A stretch of DNA of 64,000 bases, from assembly GCF_004339525.1 (NCBI RefSeq), contig NZ_SMGE01000001.1:4216001-4280000 (forward strand), in the 5' to 3' direction. The stretch's first letter is position 1. Every line of letters begins with the position of its first letter. Source of the stretch: Flavobacterium sp. 90. GTDB lineage: Bacteria; Bacteroidota; Bacteroidia; Flavobacteriales; Flavobacteriaceae. The notes beneath the pieces are model-generated. The model was not told the origin of the DNA. It saw nothing but the letters and a program-made list of their open reading frames with translations, and searched no databases. This document shows, in pieces, positions 27,263 to 36,300 of this stretch. The position numbers and the translations under genes are program-made.

Positions 27263-28170
27263 TGAAATTAACCATACTTGGCTGTTATGCCGCAACTCCC
27301 AGAACTCTTACTAATCCGACTTCGCAGGTTTTAGAAATTAAGAACAAAATGTTTTTAATTGATTGTGGCGAAGGAACTCAGGTTCAATTACGTAAAAACA
27401 AGATTAAATTCTCAAAGATCAATCACGTTTTTATTTCGCATTTGCATGGAGATCATCTTTACGGATTAATTGGGACTATTTCGACTTTTTCTCTTTTAGG
27501 AAGAACAACCGATTTACATATTTACGGACCAAAAGGAATCAAAGAGCTTATACTTCTTCAGTTGAAACTAACGGAATCATGGACTACTTATAGTTTATTT
27601 TTTCATGAATTAGAATCTAAGGAGAGTGAAGTTATTTTTGAAGATCAGAAAGTAATTGTCAGAACGATTCCGTTGAAACATCGCGTTTATACAAATGGAT
27701 TTTTGTTTCAGGAAAAACCGGGAGACAGAAAACTAAATGTAGAAGCGGTTCAGCATTACAATATTCATACAGCATATTATCAGAAAATAAAAGGTGGAGG
27801 AAATGTAACGCTTGATGACGGAACGGTTATCGAGAACGAGAAATTATCTTTTGATCCCATTCCTTCATTGAGCTATGCTTTTTGCTCAGATACAGTTTAT
27901 ACAGAAGATATTATCCCAATTATAAAAGATGTTGATGTTTTGTATCACGAATCTACTTTTTTGGAATCTGAAGCTGCATTAGCGAAAAAAACATTACATT
28001 CTACTGCAATAGAAGCGGCAAAGATCGCACAGAAAGCAAATGCTAAACATTTGATTTTAGGTCATTATTCTACAAGATATGACGGAATCGAACGTTTTAA
28101 AGAAGAAGCTGAAACTGTTTTTCCAAATGTTTTATTAGGGAATGATGGGGTTTCTTTTGAATTTGTTTAA
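27262..28170 (+). CDS. rnz: Ribonuclease Z (tRNA 3'-end processing)
   Basis: A 302-aa metallo-beta-lactamase-fold endonuclease that removes 3' trailers from tRNA precursors. The zinc motif HLHGDH lies at His60-His65, preceded by FLIDCGEGTQ. Later ligands are in SYAFCSDT, YHESTF and LILGHYSTRY. The length matches bacterial RNase Z. The start ATG follows directly on an A-rich leader shared with pdxH. The pairing with the preceding 110-aa gene suggests one transcript. Confidence 0.95.
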   Translation: MKLTILGCYAATPRTLTNPTSQVLEIKNKMFLIDCGEGTQVQLRKNKIKFSKINHVFISHLHGDHLYGLIGTISTFSLLGRTTDLHIYGPKGIKELILLQLKLTESWTTYSLFFHELESKESEVIFEDQKVIVRTIPLKHRVYTNGFLFQEKPGDRKLNVEAVQHYNIHTAYYQKIKGGGNVTLDDGTVIENEKLSFDPIPSLSYAFCSDTVYTEDIIPIIKDVDVLYHESTFLESEAALAKKTLHSTAIEAAKIAQKANAKHLILGHYSTRYDGIERFKEEAETVFPNVLLGNDGVSFEFV

Positions 28171-28230
28171 TAAGGTACTGAGGCTCTAAGGTTCTGAGGC
28201 GCTAAGTTTTGGAATGTGAATATACAGATG

Positions 28231-28292
28231 TCACCCTGAGCGAAGTCGAAGGGCTTTTATAACAAGAAGGGCTTCGACTTCGCTCGGTCTGA
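28231..28292. repeat. Foldback repeat with GAGCGAAGTCGAAG arms
   Basis: GAGCGAAGTCGAAG (28238-28251) and its inverse complement (28272-28285) form a hairpin. The same arms occur in the element at 57653-57720. This sequence is frequent between genes in Bacteroidetes genomes. Confidence 0.65.
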
Positions 28293-28354
28293 CAAACGTG
28301 AAACCTGAAACAAAAATTCTAAAATCTAAAATCAACAATCTAAAATCTAAAGTC

Positions 28355-28999
28355 ATGAACGATTTAAGTAATTATAGAAAGTCTTACGAGAAAAGTGAAT
28401 TATTAGAAAGTAATATTCCGGAAGATCCAATTAATCTTTTTAACCGATGGTTTCATGAAGTGGAGGATTTTGGCGCAAGCGGAGAAGTAAACGCAATGAC
28501 GGTTTCTACAATTGGTTTGGATGGTTTTCCGAAATCAAGAGTAGTTCTGTTGAAGAAATTTTCTGAAGAAGGATTTATTTTTTATACGAATTACGATTCG
28601 GAAAAAGGAAAAGCTATTGCTGCAAATCCGCATGTTTGTTTGTCTTTTTTCTGGCAGGAAATGGAACGTCAGGTAATCATTAAGGGAATCGCCGAAAGAA
28701 CTTCTGAAAATATTTCGGATAATTATTTTGATTCTCGTCCTGACGGAAGTAAACTTGGTGCGATTGTTTCTCATCAAAGTGAAGTGATTCCGTCTCGAGC
28801 ATTTTTAGAAGAAAACTTAAAAAAATTAGAGGCTGAATTTGAAGGAAAACCAATTCCCAGACCCGAAAATTGGGGTGGATTTTTAGTAACTCCTTTAGAG
28901 GTAGAATTTTGGCAAGGAAGACCAAATAGATTGCATGACAGAATTCGTTACACAAGCCAATCAGATTTTTCATGGAAGATTGTACGATTATCCTCATAG
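28355..28999 (+). CDS. pdxH: Pyridoxamine 5'-phosphate oxidase
   Basis: A 214-aa FMN enzyme that oxidises pyridoxine- and pyridoxamine-5'-phosphate to the cofactor pyridoxal phosphate. The ATG at 28355 (MNDLSNYRKSYE) gives the family's N-terminus; the longer frame from 28298 runs through repeat sequence. Motifs include SRVVLLKKFSEEGFIFYTNY (FMN contacts), RQVIIKGIAERTS, GAIVSHQSEVI and the C-terminal EFWQGRPNRLHDRIRY, which binds substrate and FMN. It is separated from rnz by a foldback repeat but shares its 29-nt leader. Confidence 0.96.
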   Translation: MNDLSNYRKSYEKSELLESNIPEDPINLFNRWFHEVEDFGASGEVNAMTVSTIGLDGFPKSRVVLLKKFSEEGFIFYTNYDSEKGKAIAANPHVCLSFFWQEMERQVIIKGIAERTSENISDNYFDSRPDGSKLGAIVSHQSEVIPSRAFLEENLKKLEAEFEGKPIPRPENWGGFLVTPLEVEFWQGRPNRLHDRIRYTSQSDFSWKIVRLSS

Positions 29000-29048
29000 T
29001 TGTAAGAAATTTACATTCTATAATAAAATTTTAATGCATTTCGTCGAT

Positions 29049-29056
29049 TATTTTTG
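29049..29056 (+). promoter_or_regulatory. Candidate -7 element TATTTTTG for the CAP gene
   Basis: An exact TAnnTTTG match about 113 bp before the start codon. No clear TTTG -33 box is at the expected distance, so support is partial. Confidence 0.3.
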
Positions 29057-29169
29057 TAGTTTACCGATAAATTGAATACGTTTGACTTAAGAAACAAAAA
29101 GATTTATCCAAATATAAGTTTAAAGAATTTGCCCCAACATTTACTTTAAAATTAAACATGCTATTGACT

Positions 29170-29673
29170 ATGAAGAAGATTATCTGCACCATGCTGTTCA
29201 TTGTAATCTCAGTTACAATGAACTCATGTTCTGCTGACACGGCCGAGGGAACTGAAAATAGCAGCTCGACGGAAAAAGTAGTGATGAATTACACTTACAA
29301 TGATTCTGAGCTGGAAACAATGCAAGCAATAAACGATTACCGAGTAAGTATTGGTTTGAATGCATTGCAAAAAATCAATCACATTTCTTCTAAATGCGAG
29401 GAGCATAACAACTATATGATTGCAAACAATGTTGTAGATCATAGTGATTTTGTTGCGCGTTCTGAAAATATTATGAAGTTGCTTGGTGCTACAAACGTTG
29501 GAGAAAACGTTGCTTACAACTACAAAACGGCTGATGCTGCACTGCAATCCTGGCTTGCAAGTCCTGGTCACAAAAAAAATATCGAAGGAAACTATACCCA
29601 TTTTGGTATATCAGTAAAAACTGATCCCAGAACTGGAAACAAATACTACACAAACATATTCGCGAGAATATAG
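29170..29673 (+). CDS. CAP/SCP-domain lipoprotein, 167 aa
   Basis: The ATG at 29170 (MKKIICTMLF) starts a lipoprotein signal with SVTMNSC placing the lipid Cys at 20. The mature part is a CAP (SCP/PR-1-like) domain: INDYRVSIGLNALQ, CEEHNNYMI, VDHSDF, GENVAYNYKTADAALQSWLASPGHKKNI and YTNIFARI. Bacterial CAP proteins are secreted, have no agreed activity, and are found in spores, envelopes or virulence factors. The conserved His and Glu positions of the CAP cavity (HNNY, GENVA, SPGHKKNI) are present. Monocistronic, with a terminator just downstream. Confidence 0.9.
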   Translation: MKKIICTMLFIVISVTMNSCSADTAEGTENSSSTEKVVMNYTYNDSELETMQAINDYRVSIGLNALQKINHISSKCEEHNNYMIANNVVDHSDFVARSENIMKLLGATNVGENVAYNYKTADAALQSWLASPGHKKNIEGNYTHFGISVKTDPRTGNKYYTNIFARI

Positions 29674-29702
29674 AAAAATATTGGACTGGTTGGTTTTTAT
29701 TT

Positions 29703-29738
29703 GTCGTTGTAATTCGAAGAGTTGCAACGACTTTTTTT
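29703..29738 (+). terminator. Intrinsic terminator after the CAP gene
   Basis: GTCGTTG (29703-29709) pairs with CAACGAC (29725-29731), followed by seven T's. It lies 30 bp past the stop codon. Confidence 0.7.
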
Positions 29739-30299
29739 ATGTAAAAAAAGGGATCAATACAGAAACCTGTGGAGCTATATAAATTAAGGGATGAATTTAA
29801 CCGCAAAGTGCGCAAAGTTTTTTTTTATAGATTACGCTCATTAAACGCAAAGTTCGCAAAGCTTTATCAATATAGCTTTGCGAACTTTGCGTTTTTATAA
29901 AACCTTGCAAATAAAAAACCATTGCGTGCTTTGCGGTAAAATGCGCAAGGCAAGATTAACGTAAAGCTTTGCGAACTTTGCGTTTTTATAAAACCTTGCA
30001 AATAAAAAACCATTGCGTGCTTTGCGGTAAAATGCGCAAGGCAAGATTAACGGTAAAGCTTTACGAACTTTGCGTTTTTATAAAACCTTGCCAATAAAAA
30101 ACCTTTGCTCCCGATAGCTATCGGGATTGCGGTAAAATACGCAAGGCAAGATTAACGGTAAAGCTTTGCGAACTTTGTATTTTTATAAAATCCGATATGT
30201 ATAAAAAAACTTTGCTCCCGATAGCTATCGGGATTGCGGTTAAAATAATTAGTCAATACAAAATAGTTTAAATTTCTCCACAGGTTTTTGTGTTGATCC
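29739..30299. other. Non-coding region dominated by tandem repeat
   Basis: About 560 bp with no gene on either strand. Its right two thirds is the 91-bp tandem repeat listed next. Its left part (29800-29873) has related strings such as CGCAAAGTTCGCAAAG that look like a decayed extra unit in mixed orientation. Confidence 0.7.
29874..30247. repeat. Tandem repeat, about 4 copies of a ~91-bp unit
   Basis: Units start with AGCTTTGCGAACTTTGCG at 29874, 29965, 30057 (AGCTTTACGAAC) and 30162. Periods are 91, 92 and 105 bp. Units three and four carry an inserted perfect palindrome CCCGATAGCTATCGGG (30110-30125 and 30217-30232), replacing the GTGCTTT of units one and two. Each unit also contains TGCGCAAGGCAAGATTAACG or a variant. 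There is no reading frame and no CRISPR-like spacer diversity. Confidence 0.85.
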
Positions 30300-30328
30300 A
30301 AAAAAAAGCTGCCTAAAAAATAGGCAGC
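30300..30328 (-). terminator. Terminator of the adhesin operon
   Basis: Read on the minus strand, GCTGCCTA, a T5 loop and TAGGCAGC (30308-30328) are followed by a run of eight T's. It lies 31 bp past the stop codon of the OmpA/PD40 gene, ending the minus-strand operon. Confidence 0.88.
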
Positions 30329-30359
30329 CCTGGCAAATGTGTAATAATCTTAACTAAAC

Positions 30360-32306
30360 TTAAAGTGCAGTGATAATAAATTCACTTCGTCTGTTTTCCT
30401 GATGTTCAGCTTCTGTACAAGGAACATCGTCGGCGCATTTATTTACAAGTTGGGTTTCACCATAACCTTTTCCGGTTAATCTGTTTGGTGTAATACCATT
30501 TTTAACGAGCCATTGTATTGTCGATTTAGCTCTTCGATCAGATAAGGCTTCATTGTATTTGAATGATGCACGACTGTCTGTGTGTGAGCGAATATCTAAT
30601 TTCATTGTTGGATTATCATTTAATACAACTAATATTTTTTCTAAGTCTAATGCCGCTTCTGTTCGAATATCTGATTTGTCTAAATCAAAGTAAATCATTT
30701 TTATTTTGAAGCATTTTCCTAAATTATCTCCAATAGTTACTTTACAGGTTTCAGGATCTAAAGCAATTGGAAGACTTGTTTTTCCGGTTGTTTTTTCAAT
30801 TGTTATGTTAACTTCTTTGGTAGAAAAATCAGTTTTTTCGGCTCTTACATTATAGCTTTTTCCGCATTCGACAGCAAAAGTATAATATCCGTTTTCATCA
30901 GCAGTAACTGTTTTTTTAGGCTTAGTTGATCCCATATCGTATAAAGTGACTGTTGCTCCGGGTAAAATTGCTCCGGTTTCGGAGTTTGTAATGGTTCCGT
31001 TTAACTCCTGAATACATCTAAGTCTTTTAGTTTCCAGGAATTTATAAATGTCATCAGAACCCATTCCGCCATCTTTATTAGAACTAAAATATCCTAGTCG
31101 TGTGGTTGGATCTATGATATAGGCAAAATCGTCTTTTGGAGAGTTAATGTCGGCTCCAAGATTTTCGATTCCGGTGATCGTTCCGTCTTCTTCAATTTGT
31201 CCCACAAATACGTCAAGACCACCAAGTCCGGGATGTCCGTCAGATGCAAAATAAATTTCCTTTTCATTGGTAACAAACGGAAACGTTTCTTTTCCTTCGG
31301 TATTAATAGGTTTTCCAAGATTTTCGGGTGTTCCATAACTTCCATCTGGATTTATACTTACTTTATAAATGTCAGATTGTCCAACTGTTCCCGGCATATC
31401 TGATGCAAAGTACAGTGTTTTCTCATCTGGGCTAAGTGCCGGATGTGCGGTACTGTAATTGTCGCTGTCAAATGGCAGTTCTTTGATATTTCCCCATTTA
31501 CCATCGCTTTCAAGTGTTCCTTTGTATATTTTTACTAAAGTAGTTTTATTTTCATCTTTTCCTTTTTTGCCATCTACATAGTTGTTTCTTGTAAAATAGA
31601 CCGTTTTGCCATCTTTTGTAAAAACAGGCGTAGCTTCGTGAAATTTAGTATTAATTGCGCTTTTGAATTTATGTACTTTAGAAGCGCTATTGGTTGCGGC
31701 ATCAATATCGGCGTCATATATATTGGTGAAGTATTCTCCTGTCCATTTGTGTTTGCGTTGCGAAAAATTACCTGTATCTCTTGCTGATGCAAAATACAAT
31801 TTGTTGTTGTAGATAAATGAACCATAATCAGAATATTTGCTGTTTATGCCGGCGTCTTCAATTTTATAACGTCCTGAATTTGCTTTAATCTGGTCCAGAT
31901 AATTTACATCTTCTTTATAAAGTTTACCTCTGTTATCGCCTTTGTATTTGATATTAAATTCGTCCAGAATTTTGTTTGCTTTATCAAGTTGTCCGGTTGA
32001 TTTTAGAGATTGTGCATATCTGTAATAATATTCGGGTTCAACATTGGTATCCATTGAAAATAATTCTCCGTACCATTTTGCAGCTCCGTCAAACTCAGAG
32101 TTGAAATAATAGGAATTACCAAGTTTTTTAAACATTTCCTCAGATTTGTATCCTTTAGAGGCTACTTTCTCGTAGGTCTTTATAGCATCAACATAAGCGT
32201 AGTTATTGTACTTTTTGTCGCCAGAGTTTACCTTCGATTGCTGAGAATAACTTTTAAATGAAAAAGCACTTATGATTGTTAAGCAAAGGAGTATATAATT
32301 TTTCAT
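30360..32306 (-). CDS. OmpA-family protein with TPR and PD40 repeats
   Basis: About 648 aa. The start used is the ATG at 32306 (MKNYILLCLTIISAFSFKSYSQ signal); an ATG three codons upstream is possible. The order is: N-terminal TPR-like helices (about 25-130); PD40/WD40-like beta-propeller units (YFASARDTG, VYFTRNNYVDGKKG, LYFASDMPG, IYFASDGHPGLGGLDV); a carboxypeptidase-regulatory-like domain (about 425-510); and a C-terminal OmpA peptidoglycan-binding domain with IYFDLDKSDIR, SHTDSRAS and LSDRRAKSTIQWL. Such proteins anchor the T9SS or its cargo to the cell wall. It follows a PorP/SprF gene by only a few bases, a pairing typical of T9SS adhesin clusters. Confidence 0.92.
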   Translation of the reverse strand: MKNYILLCLTIISAFSFKSYSQQSKVNSGDKKYNNYAYVDAIKTYEKVASKGYKSEEMFKKLGNSYYFNSEFDGAAKWYGELFSMDTNVEPEYYYRYAQSLKSTGQLDKANKILDEFNIKYKGDNRGKLYKEDVNYLDQIKANSGRYKIEDAGINSKYSDYGSFIYNNKLYFASARDTGNFSQRKHKWTGEYFTNIYDADIDAATNSASKVHKFKSAINTKFHEATPVFTKDGKTVYFTRNNYVDGKKGKDENKTTLVKIYKGTLESDGKWGNIKELPFDSDNYSTAHPALSPDEKTLYFASDMPGTVGQSDIYKVSINPDGSYGTPENLGKPINTEGKETFPFVTNEKEIYFASDGHPGLGGLDVFVGQIEEDGTITGIENLGADINSPKDDFAYIIDPTTRLGYFSSNKDGGMGSDDIYKFLETKRLRCIQELNGTITNSETGAILPGATVTLYDMGSTKPKKTVTADENGYYTFAVECGKSYNVRAEKTDFSTKEVNITIEKTTGKTSLPIALDPETCKVTIGDNLGKCFKIKMIYFDLDKSDIRTEAALDLEKILVVLNDNPTMKLDIRSHTDSRASFKYNEALSDRRAKSTIQWLVKNGITPNRLTGKGYGETQLVNKCADDVPCTEAEHQENRRSEFIITAL

Positions 32307-32317
32307 AATAATCATTT

Positions 32318-33229
32318 TTAAAAGAAACGAGGAGTTGTCATTTTACCATTGTTTTTGAAGATTTCATAGCGCAGGAAGATTTCATGCGAACCTGAATTGT
32401 AGTTCTTTAAATTGGTAGTTTCGTTGTCGTATCCATATCCAACATATAGACCATCTGTAATTTGAAATCCTACCATAGCACTTAGGGCAGCACTCCATCT
32501 ATAGGCTACTCCGACAGTAAATTTCTCAAAGAACATAAAGTTTGCTGATACATCTACTTGAAGAGGAGCACCTTCGACCATTTTTGTTAGCACTGCGGGT
32601 TTAAATTTTAAATCGTAAGAGAGATCAAAAACATACCCGGCCATTAAATAATAGTTTATTTTGTCTTTATAAATCGCTACATCATTACTATCATAACGGT
32701 TGGTTTCTATAAAATTAGGAACTGATAATCCAATGTATGCTTTGTCAGAGTGCCAATAAACTCCGGCTCCAATATTAGGAGAGAAATCACTGTTTAAGTT
32801 TTGAAATTGTGGATCTCCGGCTGTTTCCGGATTTAGTTTATCCACATCAAGATTAAAAATATCAGCTGTAGCTTTAATACCAAATGAGAGTTTCCAGTCC
32901 TCAGAAGTATGTATTGTATAGGATATATCTGCAGAGATTTGGTTTTCGTTTGTTGGACCAATTTTGTCATTTACTAACGAAAGCCCTATTCCTATATTGC
33001 TATTATTGATTGGAGTGTTTACGGAAACAGTATTAGTTTTCGGAGCTCCATCAAGTCCTACCCATTGATCGCGGTGCAAAGCAAAAATACTTAAAGCGCC
33101 ACGAGAACCTGCATAAGCAGGATTTATATTTATTGTGTTGTACATATACTGCGTATATTGTGCATCTTGCTGCGCATATCCTGCAATTGTAACAAACATA
33201 ATGACGAAGAAAAATAATTTTGTTCTCAT
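32318..33229 (-). CDS. PorP/SprF family T9SS-associated outer-membrane protein
   Basis: A 303-aa protein with a signal peptide (MRTKLFFFVIMFVTIAGYAQ) directly followed by QDAQYTQYMYNTININPAYAGSRG, the diagnostic start of the PorP/SprF family. The rest is a predicted 12-14-stranded beta-barrel ending in RYEIFKNNGKMTTPRFF. In F. johnsoniae SprF is needed to deliver the adhesin SprB through the type IX system, and each large type B cargo tends to have its own SprF-like partner. Its place directly downstream of the giant adhesin fits that pairing. Confidence 0.93.
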   Translation of the reverse strand: MRTKLFFFVIMFVTIAGYAQQDAQYTQYMYNTININPAYAGSRGALSIFALHRDQWVGLDGAPKTNTVSVNTPINNSNIGIGLSLVNDKIGPTNENQISADISYTIHTSEDWKLSFGIKATADIFNLDVDKLNPETAGDPQFQNLNSDFSPNIGAGVYWHSDKAYIGLSVPNFIETNRYDSNDVAIYKDKINYYLMAGYVFDLSYDLKFKPAVLTKMVEGAPLQVDVSANFMFFEKFTVGVAYRWSAALSAMVGFQITDGLYVGYGYDNETTNLKNYNSGSHEIFLRYEIFKNNGKMTTPRFF

Positions 33230-33345
33230 AGTAGATATTTATTATTTTAATTATTACTATTGATTTTTTTGTATTAGGGAAATCAAAAAATTCAATGCAT
33301 TCGCTTATTCAATGAATAAGGATTTATTTTTATTAATTATCGGAT

Positions 33346-33380
33346 AATGCTCTATAATAGAATGTCTGTTATAGAGCATT
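33346..33380 (-). promoter_or_regulatory. 12-bp-arm stem-loop between adhesin and sprF-like gene
   Basis: AATGCTCTATAA (33346-33357) and TTATAGAGCATT (33369-33380) are perfect inverse complements with an 11-nt loop. It lies just past the adhesin stop codon and has no T-tract on the minus strand. It could reduce read-through or protect the long adhesin mRNA. A smaller palindrome lies at 33304-33320. Confidence 0.5.
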
Positions 33381-33394
33381 TCTTCTGCTATGTT

Positions 33395-36300
33395 CTATTT
33401 AGACAGATATAAGTATCCATCTAGTTTATGATTTTGAACTACATTATTTCCGTCAAGAGATTTGTAGGTAACAATGTAGAAATAAGTTCCTGTTGGTAAT
33501 CCGTCTGATTGTTTTACAGTCGTTCTGCCTCTTGAGGTTCCGTCAAAATTGTTGGTTGTGTTATTGTAATTACTAGTTTCAAATACTAATATTCCCCAAC
33601 GATTATAGATTTCTACAGTGTTTTCAGGATAACATGTTGTCTCATCGATATTATCAATTACGAAAACATCATTTTTACCATCTCCATTAGGAGAGAAAGC
33701 ATTGTGTATTACTATGTTTTCGCACGCTAATACAACACAATCAGCATTTACTTCCATATTAAGGAGTACACTTCTTGGACAATTTTCATCGGCTATTTTA
33801 TATTCAAATTTATAATTGCCAATTGCTAGTCCAAATGCGTTAAGTACATTTCCTTGCAATGCATTGCTGCCATCAGTATCAATCCAGGTTCCGGTTTGTG
33901 GTGTGTTTTCTGGTAGTAAGGCAAGTAAGTCAATAGGAGATCTATCGTCATTACAAGCTTTGCTGGAAATATTTGTTACACCATTTGGAGAAACTGTGAT
34001 TGTAATTGTAGCAGTATCACAATTCTCAGCGCTTAGTTTATCACAAATTCTATAAGAATAAGTATAAGTACCAGCTGGGGTTAAACTTGTTACTGTTACA
34101 TTTCCGGAAGCGTCAACAGTGATATTTGGATCATTGCCTGTTTGGTCCAGTAAGGTAAAGTTTACCAACTCTAATGTCGCTGGAATATTTCCTTTTAAGT
34201 CATTGGCCAAAACGTTTCCAACTAATCCAAAAGTATTACAACCCACAGTATAAGTATCGTCTACAGCATCAACCGGAGTTGGTGGCGCAGGATCAACAAC
34301 GGTAACGGTTACGATTGCTGTGTCACAATTTCCGTTATCGGCATTTTCACAAATTTGATATGTTAGAGTATAAGTTCCTCCAAGTGTACCCACTTTTACA
34401 TCTACAGAACCATCAGGGTTTAGTGTTAATGCTCCCGTAGGATCTGGTGTTACTACTGTAAGTGTAACATCTGCAGGATTTACCGGATCACCGTTTAAGG
34501 TATCGTTAGTATATACATTCAATACATTTGTAGCACCTATTGTTCCCGGTATCGGACCTGCACTATCGTCATTCGCAATAATTGCAAAGGTTGGTCTTGC
34601 AGTACAGAAAGGATCTGCTGGCGGATAATCTACTGTAATTGTTTGGCTTGGATTAACAGACAATGTCACGTTAGCTTTTGGACGAAGACCTTCAAATCCG
34701 TCTGGAGCTTGTATCCATTTATTGTTTTGGAATACCCATCCTGGCCAGTCAATACCATGTCCGGCTTGATCAACCACAGCACCAGGCCATAATACACGTC
34801 CGCTTAGTGGTAAGTCAGTCATTGTAGTTACTACATTATTTGCAGGATCTGCCCAGGCAATTGTTACACCATTTACCGGAGTAAAGTTTCCTGGAGTGAC
34901 TACATAATCAAGGTAAGGAACGTCGTTTACACAAATTGCTGTTGCTGTAACTGTCATCGTTGGCGCTTCAATAGTTATTGTAACTGTTGCAGTATCGCAG
35001 TTTGAAGTTTGATCAACTTCACAAATTTGGTACACCATTGTCAAAGTTCCTGCTGGAGCATTTGGCAGAATATCTACAGAACCGTCAGGATTCAATTGTA
35101 AAAATTGATTTGGTGTTACTGTAGTTATAATAACATCAGAAGGGGTTACAACTACGCCTTCGATAGTATCATTTGGCAATACATTCAGAACATTCGGCTG
35201 AGTATGATTTACTCCTGGGAATGGTCCTGCGCTATCATCATTAGCTACGATATCACGTAATTCTTTACAGTTTACACCAAAGTCAGCATCTAAGTGAACT
35301 AAATCTTGGGCGGTTACGGTAACAATATATGCGGCAGTACTTGTAGTTTGACAAACGGTATGCATTGCTATTTTGGCTGGTTTAGAAGTTTTGTTTTTGT
35401 TTGTTCCACCTGATGGAATAACTTTTACTAAACCTGTAGCTCCCAAAGCAGCTGCAACAGCGTCTAAGTTTGCATCTCTAACCAATTTTATATTATAATC
35501 TCCGTAAGGGTTTGGAGTTCCGGGTCTGTCTCTCCAGAATCCTTCAATACCTACGATTACTTCTTTATGATATCCGTTAGGACCATCAACAATAACGTTT
35601 GGACTTGCTGCGTTTCCAAAACCACCGGCATTTAATTCTCCGACATTTTGAGGACCTGCATAACTTCCGTCTCCGTTAAAATCGATCCATTCCCATAGAC
35701 TAAAGTCTATCGCACCGTCTGCATCTGGAATGTTTTTAGTCACAACACCATCATTATTCGCATCGTACCATTCGTCCTGAACGCCATTTCCATTAGTATC
35801 ATACCAAACATAATCTCCTAGAACCGGAAGGTTTGATTTTCCATATTCAAAATTATGTTCCTGGAATTTACAATCTTCAAGAGTAGTAAAGAACAAGCTT
35901 GAATCTACAGGATACAATTGTTGTGCACTGTTTAAATTAGCATCCTGAACCTGAACTAAATAACTTCCGGCAGGCATTCCTGTAAAGGTATAACGACCAT
36001 CTGCTCCGGTGATACGCAATAGGATTGGACCTGTTGTAGTGCCTTGCGGAATCAATGTAACCGGTACATTTGCAAGTGGAGTATTGGTATCTATATTGAT
36101 AATTTGCCCGGATATTTTAATTTTATAATTAGGCTCAGTTATCACAACTGAAGTCGTAGCAGTACAAGTTTGGTTCTCAGCATTTACTGCAGATGATGCA
36201 GTTACTGTATAAGTTCCTGGTGCTAAATTGGTGTTACCAACAACTTCGTTATTCGCGTTTCTAATAATTACGGTTGAACCAGGACTATTAGTAACTGCTA

